Origin: JBDKTH01 sp964558295
GTDB taxonomy: Bacteria > Planctomycetota > Planctomycetia > Pirellulales > Thermoguttaceae
NCBI GenBank assembly: GCA_964558295.1
Contig: CAZLDQ010000151.1
Coordinates: forward strand, 1-14,306
Direction: 5' to 3'
Length of the DNA: 14,306 nt
Below are positions 1-7,219 of this stretch, in pieces. Numbering within the stretch: the first letter of the stretch is position 1; every line of letters begins with the position of its first letter. The notes beneath the pieces are model-generated. The model had not been told where the DNA came from. It saw nothing but the letters and a program-made list of their open reading frames with translations, and made no database searches. A program made the translations under genes and the position numbers.

Positions 1-180
1 TCAGCCGCGCGACGTACTCCTGCCAATCCTCGCCCGTGTCACGGCGAACGATGCTTTTCCCGGCCAGCAGGCCATAGAGTCTCCGATCGAACCCATGCCA
101 CGGCCTTCCGACCGCGTCAAATCGCCCACCGCGATCCCAAAGGCCTCCTGGCGCTCCGTCTTGCGTCGTCCCAATGCCAT
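1..180 (-). pseudogene. Decayed DDE transposase (IS1182-like), N-terminal remnant, runs off left edge
   Basis: This is a broken transposase gene. An ATG at 180 follows an AGAAGGA ribosome-binding sequence and opens the frame MALGRRKTERQEAFGIAVGD, the usual beginning of a DDE transposase type very common in planctomycetes. The frame then slips at about 100-120. The neighbouring minus frame carries GFDRRLYGLLAGKSIVRRD followed by TGEDWQEYVARL to the window edge. In intact relatives the KSIVRRDTGEDW block lies well inside the protein, after a long N-terminal domain. Here it directly follows the first about 45 residues, so roughly a hundred or more residues are missing. The original frame ends in TGA at 3-1. 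Frameshift plus internal deletion mean it cannot be active. Family assignment is from memory of conserved blocks. IS1182-like is my best guess; a broader IS5-superfamily name is possible. Confidence 0.7.
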
Positions 181-528
181 CCGCGATCCTTCTGCTGCCA
201 GACTGCCGATCCGACCAAGTCGGCCGTCGCTTCATGTGACGCCACCGGTCTGGTGTCAGCCCTTCCCGTACGTTGAGGGGGATTGGTAGGCTTTTTCAAC
301 GGGTGGCTAGGGGCACGGTTGTTTTCGGGGTAGCGTTGCTTTGCCGGCGCAGACAAAAAGTCCAGGAAGTGGACGAATTCGTCATTGCACGACGGAAGGG
401 GGGGGACGACACTGAGGATCGGCGCGACTCCGCGCTGCCTCAGGTGGCTCGCGGCTGCTGCACGAAGGCGGTTGCACAGTGCCCGGGATTCCTGAATGCG
501 GATATCAGCAAGATCGATGGAGGTAGCG
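181..528. other. Intergenic stretch with probable IS end
   Basis: I see no convincing gene here; the open frames on both strands have no family-like sequence. The part next to the transposase remnant (181-301) is probably its former upstream end. It holds a 6-bp inverted repeat, CGTTGA at 271-276 and TCAACG at 296-301, around a G-rich stretch. GGCTTTTTCAACGGG at 289-303 could be a relic of the IS terminal repeat, but I could not compare it with the other end. The remainder is the leader of the following hydrolase and ends in its GGAGG ribosome-binding site at 519-523. Confidence 0.35.
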
Positions 529-1875
529 ATGAAGCGACGGGAGTGGCTCAAGGCGATCACGTTGGCCGGTGGGGGGCTGTGGCTGCATGGCTATGCTGCG
601 GCGCGGGAGTTGAGCCGGGCGCACGAGGCGTTTGCCCACTACGAACGGCGATTTGCCGAGGCACGATTGCGATTGCCGGTGTTGAACCCGGCATTGCCAA
701 GCGATCGGAAGACAATCGCCGACACGGCCCGCGCGTGCCTGGGGATTCGCGATGCCTGGGTGCCAACGATCCACACGACCGTCGTGCGTGAAACGGCTTT
801 TGATGGTGGGCGGATCGAGTGGTTGCGGTCGACGTCCTGGCCCGGTGTGGTTGGCACGGCGTTGTTGTACCTACCGGCCGAGCCCATCGAGTGGCCGGCG
901 CCACTGGTGATTCTGGCCTGCGGACACGGGGCCGGTGGCAAACTGGCGCCCGGCTATCAACGCATGGCTCGGCATGTGGCACGCTGCGGGGCCATGGTCC
1001 TCTGCCCCGACAATCTTGGCCAGGGGGAACGCAGCCCCATGGGCCACAGCCGGTGTGTCAAGCCGTTTGCTTGCGGTACGAGCGTGCAGGGGCTGATCGT
1101 GTTGGAGACTTTGGGTTGGGTGGCTTGGGCGCGTAGCCAGGCACGCGTCGACCCGCAGCGGTTGGCTGCGATCGGCAACTCCGGCGGGGGAACGTTAACG
1201 CTCTTCCTCGCGGCCTTCTGTCCGGAGTTGGCGGTGCTCTCCTCATCCGGATATCCGAGTACATTCGAATTCATCGCCATGAAGGAAAAGGAACACTGCC
1301 ACTGCAACATCCTGCCGGGGATTGTCGGCCGCTTGGAGATGTGGCACCTGCTCGGCAGCTTTGCCCCGCGGCCGATGTTTCTCTTCCAAGGCGACCTCGA
1401 TTCATTCTTTCCCACGGACCTTTTCCACCAAACGGCGAGGAAAGTCCGTGACGTCTATCGTTCCCTCGAGGCTGGTTCGTCGCTGCAGACTTCGGTGTTT
1501 CCCGGTCAGCATTCCTGGGACGCGGAACGCACCGTGGCCCTCGGCGATTTCCTGGCCAGGCATCTGCGACTGCCTCGAACCGTGAAAGACGTTGACATGA
1601 ACGAACAGCTGTTGTCCAACGCTGACCGCTGTTTGGCCACATGGCCTGCCGAAGCATTGGACACCGATCGCCTAGCCGAGCAGCTTACCGGTCACCGCAT
1701 CGATGGTAGCCCGGCGCTTTGGGACGTTTTCCCCCCGCCGGTCCCATCGGAGGCGCTCTGCGAGAACAGCGCCGGTCGCGGCGCGACGCGCCAGATCCTG
1801 GCCCAATACGAGGCATTCTTGACGATGCCCCACCCGCTGCCGTCCAACTCCGAACGGTCCGACGAGAAGCGATAA
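529..1875 (+). CDS. Tat-exported alpha/beta hydrolase (acetylxylan esterase-like)
   Basis: A secreted serine hydrolase of the alpha/beta fold, 448 residues. The start at 529 is chosen over the in-frame ATG at 496 because GGAGG at 519-523 sits five bases before it and the protein then begins with a Tat-type signal, MKRREWLKAITLAGGGLWL. Visible catalytic parts are an oxyanion-type loop CGHGAGGK (131-138), the nucleophile elbow GNSGGG with Ser218, an acid in QGDLDSFFP (Asp289 or Asp291) and the histidine in PGQHSWD (His328). This layout fits the acetylxylan esterase/dienelactone-hydrolase-like hydrolases that planctomycetes carry in numbers next to sulfatases and glycosidases. Residues 350-448 form an extra C-terminal region without a motif I recognise. 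Deacylation of plant or algal polysaccharide is an inference from family and neighbours; the substrate is not shown by the sequence. Confidence 0.85.
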   Translation: MKRREWLKAITLAGGGLWLHGYAAARELSRAHEAFAHYERRFAEARLRLPVLNPALPSDRKTIADTARACLGIRDAWVPTIHTTVVRETAFDGGRIEWLRSTSWPGVVGTALLYLPAEPIEWPAPLVILACGHGAGGKLAPGYQRMARHVARCGAMVLCPDNLGQGERSPMGHSRCVKPFACGTSVQGLIVLETLGWVAWARSQARVDPQRLAAIGNSGGGTLTLFLAAFCPELAVLSSSGYPSTFEFIAMKEKEHCHCNILPGIVGRLEMWHLLGSFAPRPMFLFQGDLDSFFPTDLFHQTARKVRDVYRSLEAGSSLQTSVFPGQHSWDAERTVALGDFLARHLRLPRTVKDVDMNEQLLSNADRCLATWPAEALDTDRLAEQLTGHRIDGSPALWDVFPPPVPSEALCENSAGRGATRQILAQYEAFLTMPHPLPSNSERSDEKR

Positions 1876-1989
1876 CGTCGCAACGGAGTGTATTCCCCCC
1901 GCATTCATCTGGCTTCGTACCGTCTATACTCAGGGCCCGCCGGCTCCCGGGGCATTTCTGTGAATTCCTTCGCCTTTTTGCCCCCTTGG

Positions 1990-1998
1990 TGTTAGAAT
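1990..1998 (+). promoter_or_regulatory. Possible extended -10 promoter of the beta-helix gene
   Basis: TGTTAGAAT matches an extended -10 element (TGn then TAGAAT) about 120 bases before the next coding start. The -35 region at about 1969-1975 is poor. A 12-base direct repeat, CTTTTTGCCCCC, flanks it at 1974-1985 and 2033-2044. Weak call. Confidence 0.25.
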
Positions 1999-2117
1999 AG
2001 GTCCGGTTGTTTCGTCCGCCTGCCCGATTCGTCTTTTTGCCCCCATGTCTGACAAGACGGCCACGAACGGTCCGTCGAGTTTACGAATGGGAGAGGCTAA
2101 GAGAAGAGGAAATCAAC

Positions 2118-4361
2118 GTGAGGATCGAGAGTCGCACCATGAGAAAATACTTGGCGTTGTGGATGCTTCTGGCCCTGGTTTCGCTGGCCGTTTCGTCGGC
2201 GTCTGCAGAGGTCACCCTGGTTGTCTCGCCGGAGGCGGCACCTGGCGGGAATGGCAGCCAGCAGAAGCCTTTTCAAACACTTGTGCAGGCTCGCGATGCG
2301 ATTCGAGCCCATCGCCAGGCGGGGACGCTCAAGAAAGAAGAGGCCGTGACGGTCTATCTTGAGCCGGGCGTGTATCCGTTGGCGGCCTCGCTGGAATTCA
2401 ATGCGGCCGACAGCGGCACGGCCGAAGCTCCGGTCATTTATCGTGCCCGCCAGGGCGGGAAGGCGAGGCTCCAAGGTGGGGTCTCACTGGACCCCTCTTC
2501 GTTCAAAGTGGTCACGGAGCCAACGGTCCTGACGCGGCTCGATCAGGCCGTCCGCGACAAGGTGCTTGTGTGCGACCTCTCGGCCGTTGTCCCGGCCGCA
2601 TTTCCAAGCTTCAAGACCTCTTTCCATGGGGCCCCCGTGGCGCCGTGGCTCTATGTGAATCATCAGCCGATGACGCTCGCCCGTTGGCCCAATGCAAACG
2701 CGGCTGACGGCGGCTGGGCGAGTTTCTCCAAGGCGGTCGATACCGGCCTGCCCAATCCCAAGGCGACCGATCCGGCCATGCAGAAAGCCCATCCGGGCTC
2801 GTTCGTTTTCGACGATCCGCGCCCGGCACGCTGGAATCTGACCGACGGCGTCTGGCTGCTCGGCTACTGGACGCACGACTGGTCGGATGAAGTGATCCGG
2901 ATTGCCTCCTATGACCGGGAGAAGAAGATTATCGCCTTGGCTGCTCCGCACAACTACGGCATCAACGGCGGCACCTGGGGCGCGGCCAAACGCCGGTTCT
3001 TCGCCATGAACGCCTTGGAAGAACTGGATGCTCCCGGCGAATGGTATCTCGATCGTTCCCGCAAGCTGCTCTACTTCTACCCGGACGGAGATCTCGCTGA
3101 CGCCGAAATCGTGCTGGCCACCTTGACCGGGCCGCTGGTCAAACTGAACGGGGCAAAGTATGTGCGGTTTGTGGAGTTGGCGTTCGAGTACGGCCACGGC
3201 GATGGACTCGTCGCCCAGAACGCCGAGCACCTGGAGATCGCCGGTTGCGTGGTGGCCAATCTGGCCGGAGGGGGAATCTCGCTCGACGGTTCCGCCAACG
3301 TGGTCCGTTCCTGCGATCTGTATAATCTCGGCAAGAGTGGCGTTACTCTCAGCGGCGGGGACCGCCAAACATTGACCCCGGCTAAGAACCTCGCCGAAAA
3401 CAACCATATTCACCACTACGGTATTTTCCAACGCACCTACGCCCCGGGGATCGGCGCCAACGGTTGTGGGCAGGTCGCGCGCAACAACTGCATTCACGAT
3501 GCGCCGCACAACGCAGTCCTCTACGGCGGCAACGAGCATCTATTCGAGCTGAACGAGATCTATCGCGTGGTCATGGAAACCGGCGATGCCGGCGCGTTCT
3601 ACACGGGCCGCGACTGGACCAGCCAGGGCAACGTTCTGCGCCACAACTATATCCACGACCTCGGTGGCGGCGACGCCGGCCATGTCAACACGATGGGGAT
3701 CTATCTGGACGACTGCGATTCCGGCGATGCCCTTGTGGGAAACGTCTTCTACCGCGCCGGCCGGGCCCTGATGATCGGTGGGGGGCGTGACAACTCCGTT
3801 CTGAACAACCTGGTCGTCGATTGCCCCATCGGTCTGCACCTTGATTCACGCGGCATGACCTGGAAGCAGTGGAACAATTCGTCGGACAAGAGTTGGTGCT
3901 TGCTGGAAAAGGCCGAGCGGCTCAACTACACCCAGCCGCCATGGAGCACGAAGTACCCGCGTCTGGCGGCGATCATGAACGAAGAACCACGCCAGCCGCT
4001 GGGTAATGCGATCCAGCGCAATGTGTTCGTCAACTGCACCAAGCAAGTCTGCAGCTTTGATGGCAACGTGAAGAAACTGTTGGACAAGCTGGACATTGCC
4101 GAGAATCTTGTTGTCAGCCCGAGCGGAACGCCCGCGCAGATGACGCAGCTCGCCAAGACGATCCCGGCCAAAGGATTCGCGGTTGTTGTTGGCCCCGAGG
4201 CCAAACGGCTCGATGTGAATCCTGCCGCCCAAAACGCTGAGGCGACATTATCGCGTTGGCAATCTCGGCTCCAAAAAGCGATTCCCTCATTCGAGCCGAT
4301 CCCCTTCGACAAGATCGGTCTTCACCAGGACGACTATCGCCGCACGCTCCCGGCCCGTTGA
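2118..4361 (+). CDS. Secreted right-handed parallel beta-helix protein, GH141-like
   Basis: A large exported beta-helix protein, 747 residues from GTG 2118 (AAGAGGA seven bases upstream). ATG 2139, giving 740 residues, is an alternative with a poorer ribosome-binding site. Either start leaves a Sec signal, MRKYLALWMLLALVSLAV, with a cleavage-like SSASA. The mature start has the pattern VSPEAAPGGNGSQQKPFQTL and then PVTVYLEPG-like strands with GTAEAPVIYRA, typical of beta-helix enzymes related to GH141. The middle holds repeated short helix turns rich in NHIHH, NNCIHD and HNYIHDL. Two acidic sites stand out, METGDAGAFYTGRDW (Asp490) and GIYLDDCDSGD (Asp531/Asp532), about 41 residues apart. I believe these correspond to the acidic pair proposed in GH141 fucosidases, from memory. 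An alpha-L-fucosidase or xylanase-type activity on pectin or xylan is therefore only a hypothesis. It follows the esterase-like gene by 242 bases and probably has its own promoter. Confidence 0.8.
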   Translation: MRIESRTMRKYLALWMLLALVSLAVSSASAEVTLVVSPEAAPGGNGSQQKPFQTLVQARDAIRAHRQAGTLKKEEAVTVYLEPGVYPLAASLEFNAADSGTAEAPVIYRARQGGKARLQGGVSLDPSSFKVVTEPTVLTRLDQAVRDKVLVCDLSAVVPAAFPSFKTSFHGAPVAPWLYVNHQPMTLARWPNANAADGGWASFSKAVDTGLPNPKATDPAMQKAHPGSFVFDDPRPARWNLTDGVWLLGYWTHDWSDEVIRIASYDREKKIIALAAPHNYGINGGTWGAAKRRFFAMNALEELDAPGEWYLDRSRKLLYFYPDGDLADAEIVLATLTGPLVKLNGAKYVRFVELAFEYGHGDGLVAQNAEHLEIAGCVVANLAGGGISLDGSANVVRSCDLYNLGKSGVTLSGGDRQTLTPAKNLAENNHIHHYGIFQRTYAPGIGANGCGQVARNNCIHDAPHNAVLYGGNEHLFELNEIYRVVMETGDAGAFYTGRDWTSQGNVLRHNYIHDLGGGDAGHVNTMGIYLDDCDSGDALVGNVFYRAGRALMIGGGRDNSVLNNLVVDCPIGLHLDSRGMTWKQWNNSSDKSWCLLEKAERLNYTQPPWSTKYPRLAAIMNEEPRQPLGNAIQRNVFVNCTKQVCSFDGNVKKLLDKLDIAENLVVSPSGTPAQMTQLAKTIPAKGFAVVVGPEAKRLDVNPAAQNAEATLSRWQSRLQKAIPSFEPIPFDKIGLHQDDYRRTLPAR

Positions 4362-4411
4362 GTCGGTCGCACACGATCGATGCGGTAGCTCGGGGGCTTC
4401 CTGCGTAGGGC

Positions 4412-4447
4412 AATGAGGAATGACGAAACCAGAATGACGAAGGAATG
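4412..4447. repeat. AATGACGAA-type intergenic repeat
   Basis: The motif AATGACGAA occurs twice (4419-4427 and 4433-4441), with degenerate copies AATGAGGAA before and GAAGGAATG after. Short runs of GAATGACGAA words are a familiar filler between planctomycete genes. It lies about 50 bases after the stop of the beta-helix gene. Confidence 0.55.
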
Positions 4448-4457
4448 CCCAAAGGCC

Positions 4458-4488
4458 GAAGCACGAAGCATGCAGACATTCGTGCTTC
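4458..4488. terminator. Strong hairpin after the beta-helix gene
   Basis: GAAGCACGAA (4458-4467) pairs perfectly with TTCGTGCTTC (4479-4488) across an 11-base loop that itself contains GCATGC. Imperfect pairing may continue outward through the GAAGG and CCTTC words on either side. There is no T tract, so it may be a processing or stability hairpin rather than a classical terminator. Confidence 0.4.
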
Positions 4489-4868
4489 AGCGTTCCTTTG
4501 ACCTTCGGTTGAGAACCTGTTTGAAAACCGGTTCCAAGCTGCGAAAGAGTATTCCAGCCAATTGACGAATCGGTCCAAAACGGATTCGACGGGGATTGTC
4601 AGCGATTTTCGGTCGGTCGCTCTTTCGCGCGACATTCCCCAGTCGGCAAATGCGGTTACAGTGAATGTCCTGCGCGGTTCGACCTGCAAGGCGACGGACT
4701 TCGTTCCGGAGTCGTTCCATCTGGAAGCGGGAAAAGACCGAGTCCTCACGACAACCTGTGGGCGCTCATCGAACGATTATGTTCCGTTTATCGAATTGAA
4801 CCTTGACGAGTCTCCGTGTTCGGACGTTCCTGGGACACTTCCTCACGCCAAACACGGAGCCCCCCAAC
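4489..4868. other. Gene-poor interval before the chimeric remnant
   Basis: No reading frame here looks like a protein I recognise. It holds an almost perfect 22-base palindrome at 4513-4534 (GAACCTGTTTGAAAACCGGTTC; four mismatched positions on folding). It also holds an 8-bp inverted repeat, TCCGTGTT at 4813-4820 with AACACGGA at 4851-4858, which would hide the GGAG at 4856-4859 in front of the transposase-like start at 4869. Part of it is probably the former left end of the IS630-type element. Confidence 0.35.
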
Positions 4869-5210
4869 ATGGATCGCATTCAGGTACGGCCGCTTCGGCC
4901 TTGGGAAGGCCGGAGACGCCATCGGCTCAAACGGCTGTTGCGCAATCAGGCCAACCGCCGCCACGCCCGCATCGTCCTCCTCTTGCGCGGCGGCGTGCGG
5001 AACCGGGAGATCGCCCGGCTGGTCTGGCACGCCGCACCCGAGGCCTCCCGCACGTTCAAGCTTGGTGGAGTGCTCCCCGACGCCAGGTACGAAGTGGAAT
5101 CCTACGGCGGTTCGAAAAAGAACGTGAAGGGTTCCGCATTGGAAACCTGGACCGTCCAACTCAAGCCCCGGTCGTTCCAACTGCTCTTCGACCAGAACCT
5201 GAATCGGTGA
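4869..5210 (+). pseudogene. Chimeric remnant: IS630-type transposase N-terminus fused to an unrelated protein tail
   Basis: The frame opens with MDRIQVRPLRPWEGRRRHRL and a helix-turn-helix block, NRRHARIVLLLRGGVRNREIARLV, at about residues 29-52. This is the N-terminal DNA-binding region of IS630-type transposases common in planctomycetes. Where the recognition helix should continue (normally a GCSP-like turn), the sequence switches at about 5025 to HAAPEASRTFKLGG and on to SALETWTVQLKPRSFQLLF, ending in TGA at 5208-5210. The tail reads like the last beta-strands of a secreted enzyme or carbohydrate-binding protein, which I cannot name. The DDE catalytic domain is absent, so it is not a working transposase. 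The intact frame across the junction may be chance. An 8-bp inverted repeat just upstream would mask its ribosome-binding site. Confidence 0.6.
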
Positions 5211-5225
5211 GGTTTCATGGTTCGC

Positions 5226-5245
5226 CTAGCGGTCGGCATCGCTAG
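5226..5245. terminator. Hairpin between convergent reading frames
   Basis: CTAGCG (5226-5231) pairs with CGCTAG (5240-5245) around an eight-base loop. It lies between the stop of the plus-strand chimeric frame and the stop of the minus-strand glycosidase-like gene, a position suited to a bidirectional terminator. There is no T tract. Confidence 0.35.
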
Positions 5246-5298
5246 CCGGAATGTCACGTGTCCGACGCTTTGTACGTTGGAAGGATCGGAAGACGGCA

Positions 5299-6804
5299 CT
5301 AGCGGGCCGGTTGAATCTCGATCGTGCCGAGTCGATAGCGGCGCTGGCCGTCATTGTCGGCCAAGGGCAGGGCGATCCGCGGTGTGCCGTCGAGGCGTCC
5401 GACCGATACCCACACGCTATAGCGGCCCGATTGGAGCGGCGGTTGATGAACGCCGCCGTTGGGGCCCACGAGCGGCCTGGCAACCGTGAACTGCGATTGC
5501 CGTTTGGCGACGGGCGCTTGGCCGGGTGGGCCGACTTGGAGTTGCCGCATGTCGAACCCCTCGTCGACCAACACGGACGCGATGCCGTCCTTTTCGTCTT
5601 TGAGCGTCAAGCACCAGTGTCCGCCCGGGTAGCAGGGCGCGACTCCCGCGTTGGCCCAGACTGTATCGACGGTGAATGGCACGCCGGAGGTGATCGTCGC
5701 CGGCCAACGGATTTCTCGCAGTTGGAGACGATAACCGAGACGCTGGTTGATCCGTGCGATGATGTCGCGGTTCTCACGCAGTTCCTCCTGCGGCCACCAG
5801 TGGATCGACATGTAGCTGCCGTGATAGTCCTCGACCGATTTGAGCAGCAACTCGCCGCTCCACGCTTTTTTGGCCTTTGAGGGTCCATAGTGTTCGTGTT
5901 CGAGGATGACGGGCATCCGCGGCCAGAACTCCTGAGCCATTTCCGCGTGGTACCACGAATGCGGCGGCGGTTGCACCAGGATACTGTCGTCGCGCATCGA
6001 GACGCCCTTGGAGAGCGCATAGTCCATGGCCGGAAAGTGTCGGCCGGGCTTGCTGCTGCCGGCTACGTCGTCGCTAATGCACAAGAGCGTTTGTTTGAAG
6101 TGGTTGACATGCAGATCGATGTGCCGTTTCACCACGGCCAGGGTCTGGTTCTCGTCGAGCCGGCTGCTGAAACCCGTATGCCCTTCGCCCCACATGCCGA
6201 AGCTGCCGATGTCGATGAAGGCGACGTTGGGATTGCCGTCATAGTGCCGGGCCATGGCCGCCAGGAACCGATCGAGCTTGTCGAGAAACACCGGATCGAG
6301 ATAATCCGGTTCCCACAAGGGGCCGTCCGGCCGCGGGCCCTTGCCGAACTCAAAGTCAACTCCCTTGGCGCCGGCCTGCTGCACCCATTGGGGCGTGGCG
6401 TAACGCCACCAGCTTTCGCAACACGTCACGCGAAGGGCGATCTTCTTACCCTTGCTGATCCAACGTTGTGCGGGCGTATCGAACAACGACCAGTTGAACT
6501 GGCCCTCGTTGGGCTCCAGAAACGACCACGGCACGCGAAGATAAATGGTCGACAGCCCGGGCCAATCGTCAAGTGTCTCGGAGGGGGCCAGCTTCGATCC
6601 GTAGTTCTCGATCAAATTCGAGTAGAAATGCAAGGTCCACCCCATGTCGGGGTTCACTAGGGCTTCCCCGGTGTCGTGCGGTTTCACCACTACAAAGCCC
6701 TCGGCATTTGGGACCGGCTCTGCCGCCTGGCCACTCGCTTGTGCCACGATGCCCAACCAGCCGCATGCCGCGAGCACGGCTATCGTCCGAACAGTATTCT
6801 GCAT
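5299..6804 (-). CDS. Secreted TIM-barrel glycoside-hydrolase-like protein with DUF4832-like C-terminus
   Basis: An exported protein of 501 residues. The ATG at 6804 is used because MQNTVRTIAVLAACGWLGIV with AQASGQA forms a normal Sec signal; the longer frame back to 6936 only adds non-signal sequence. The body looks like a (beta/alpha)8 clan-A glycosidase: NPDMGWTLHF near the start, STIYLRVPWSFLEPNEGQFN (85-104), and FIDIGSFGMWGEGHTGF (196-212). Glu207 in the last block is at the usual acid/base place. LEHEHYGP (301-308) offers Glu302 or Glu304 as a nucleophile candidate. From about residue 340 the chain becomes beta-rich (WPATITSGVPFTVDTVWANA, LQSGRYSVWVSVG), as in DUF4832 tails. Beta-galactosidase-like activity is the natural guess, but substrate and even catalysis are unproven. 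It is transcribed toward the IS debris, alone on its strand. Confidence 0.75.
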   Translation of the reverse strand: MQNTVRTIAVLAACGWLGIVAQASGQAAEPVPNAEGFVVVKPHDTGEALVNPDMGWTLHFYSNLIENYGSKLAPSETLDDWPGLSTIYLRVPWSFLEPNEGQFNWSLFDTPAQRWISKGKKIALRVTCCESWWRYATPQWVQQAGAKGVDFEFGKGPRPDGPLWEPDYLDPVFLDKLDRFLAAMARHYDGNPNVAFIDIGSFGMWGEGHTGFSSRLDENQTLAVVKRHIDLHVNHFKQTLLCISDDVAGSSKPGRHFPAMDYALSKGVSMRDDSILVQPPPHSWYHAEMAQEFWPRMPVILEHEHYGPSKAKKAWSGELLLKSVEDYHGSYMSIHWWPQEELRENRDIIARINQRLGYRLQLREIRWPATITSGVPFTVDTVWANAGVAPCYPGGHWCLTLKDEKDGIASVLVDEGFDMRQLQVGPPGQAPVAKRQSQFTVARPLVGPNGGVHQPPLQSGRYSVWVSVGRLDGTPRIALPLADNDGQRRYRLGTIEIQPAR

Positions 6805-6935
6805 TTCACCGAACCCTCGGGGAGTCGCCCGGATTCCATTCAAAGAGGCGTTCAACAAAACAAGTCCCACCAGACGGTCCCGGTAGGACTCGCTTTCCAT
6901 TCTGATCATGCAACGCCCATTGGCTTGGATGAACA

Positions 6936-6984
6936 TCCCACGAGCGATGCACGGCGTTCGGTTTTGAAGCCCGCCGTCGTGGGA
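6936..6984 (-). terminator. Nested hairpin, possible terminator of the DUF1559-lipoprotein unit
   Basis: TCCCACGA (6936-6943) pairs with TCGTGGGA (6977-6984). Inside it CGGCG (6952-6956) pairs with CGCCG (6972-6976), leaving an eight-base bulge on one side. It begins about 30 bases past the lipoprotein stop on the minus strand and lies 130 bases before the glycosidase-like start. No U tract is seen, so rho-independent action is uncertain. Confidence 0.4.
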
Positions 6985-7015
6985 CGTCTGCTGCCTGGAC
7001 GTTTTGCCGCTGCGA

Positions 7016-7186
7016 TCATTTTTTTACGTGCTTCATGGCTTCCATGCCCTTCTGCATGGCGGCTTCCGTTTCCTGCAGCCTCTGCTGCTGCACTTCGGGT
7101 GACGGCGGTGTGTCGCTTCTGCCACAACCAGACAGAACGGGAAACGTCCACGTCAGCCCTATCAACAGTAACAATGCACGTCTCAT
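7016..7186 (-). CDS. Small lipoprotein downstream of DUF1559 gene
   Basis: A 56-residue lipoprotein. The N-terminus MRRALLLLIGLTWTFPVL is a signal peptide ending in the lipobox LSGC, so Cys21 would be lipidated. The remaining 35 residues are polar, run into a charged, probably helical stretch EVQQQRLQETEAAMQKGMEA, and end in KHVKK. The start at 7186 follows an AAGG word. The gene begins 33 bases after the stop of the DUF1559 gene on the same strand, so the two are almost certainly co-transcribed. Tiny lipoproteins placed like this are common beside DUF1559 genes in planctomycetes, where they are usually annotated hypothetical. The function is unknown; anchoring or assembly of the pilin-like partner is only a suggestion. 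Confidence 0.75.
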   Translation of the reverse strand: MRRALLLLIGLTWTFPVLSGCGRSDTPPSPEVQQQRLQETEAAMQKGMEAMKHVKK

Positions 7187-7219
7187 CACCGACCTTCTTT
7201 ATAGCACTAAAACCACCGA

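Noticed and set aside
117..560. Minus-strand open frame of 147 codons overlapping the hydrolase start
   Set aside because: It overlaps the start region of a well-supported gene and the transposase remnant in another frame, and shows no family sequence.
2484..3539. Minus-strand open frame of 351 codons opposite the beta-helix gene
   Set aside because: Antisense to a gene with a signal peptide and clear family motifs; its own translation shows no recognisable structure.
4562..5245. Plus-strand open frame of 227 codons in the junk-like interval
   Set aside because: It spans the IS630-type remnant in a different frame and turns into low-complexity proline/arginine sequence; not protein-like.
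5890..6660. Plus-strand open frame of 256 codons opposite the glycosidase-like gene
   Set aside because: Shadow of a gene with a signal peptide and catalytic-type motifs.
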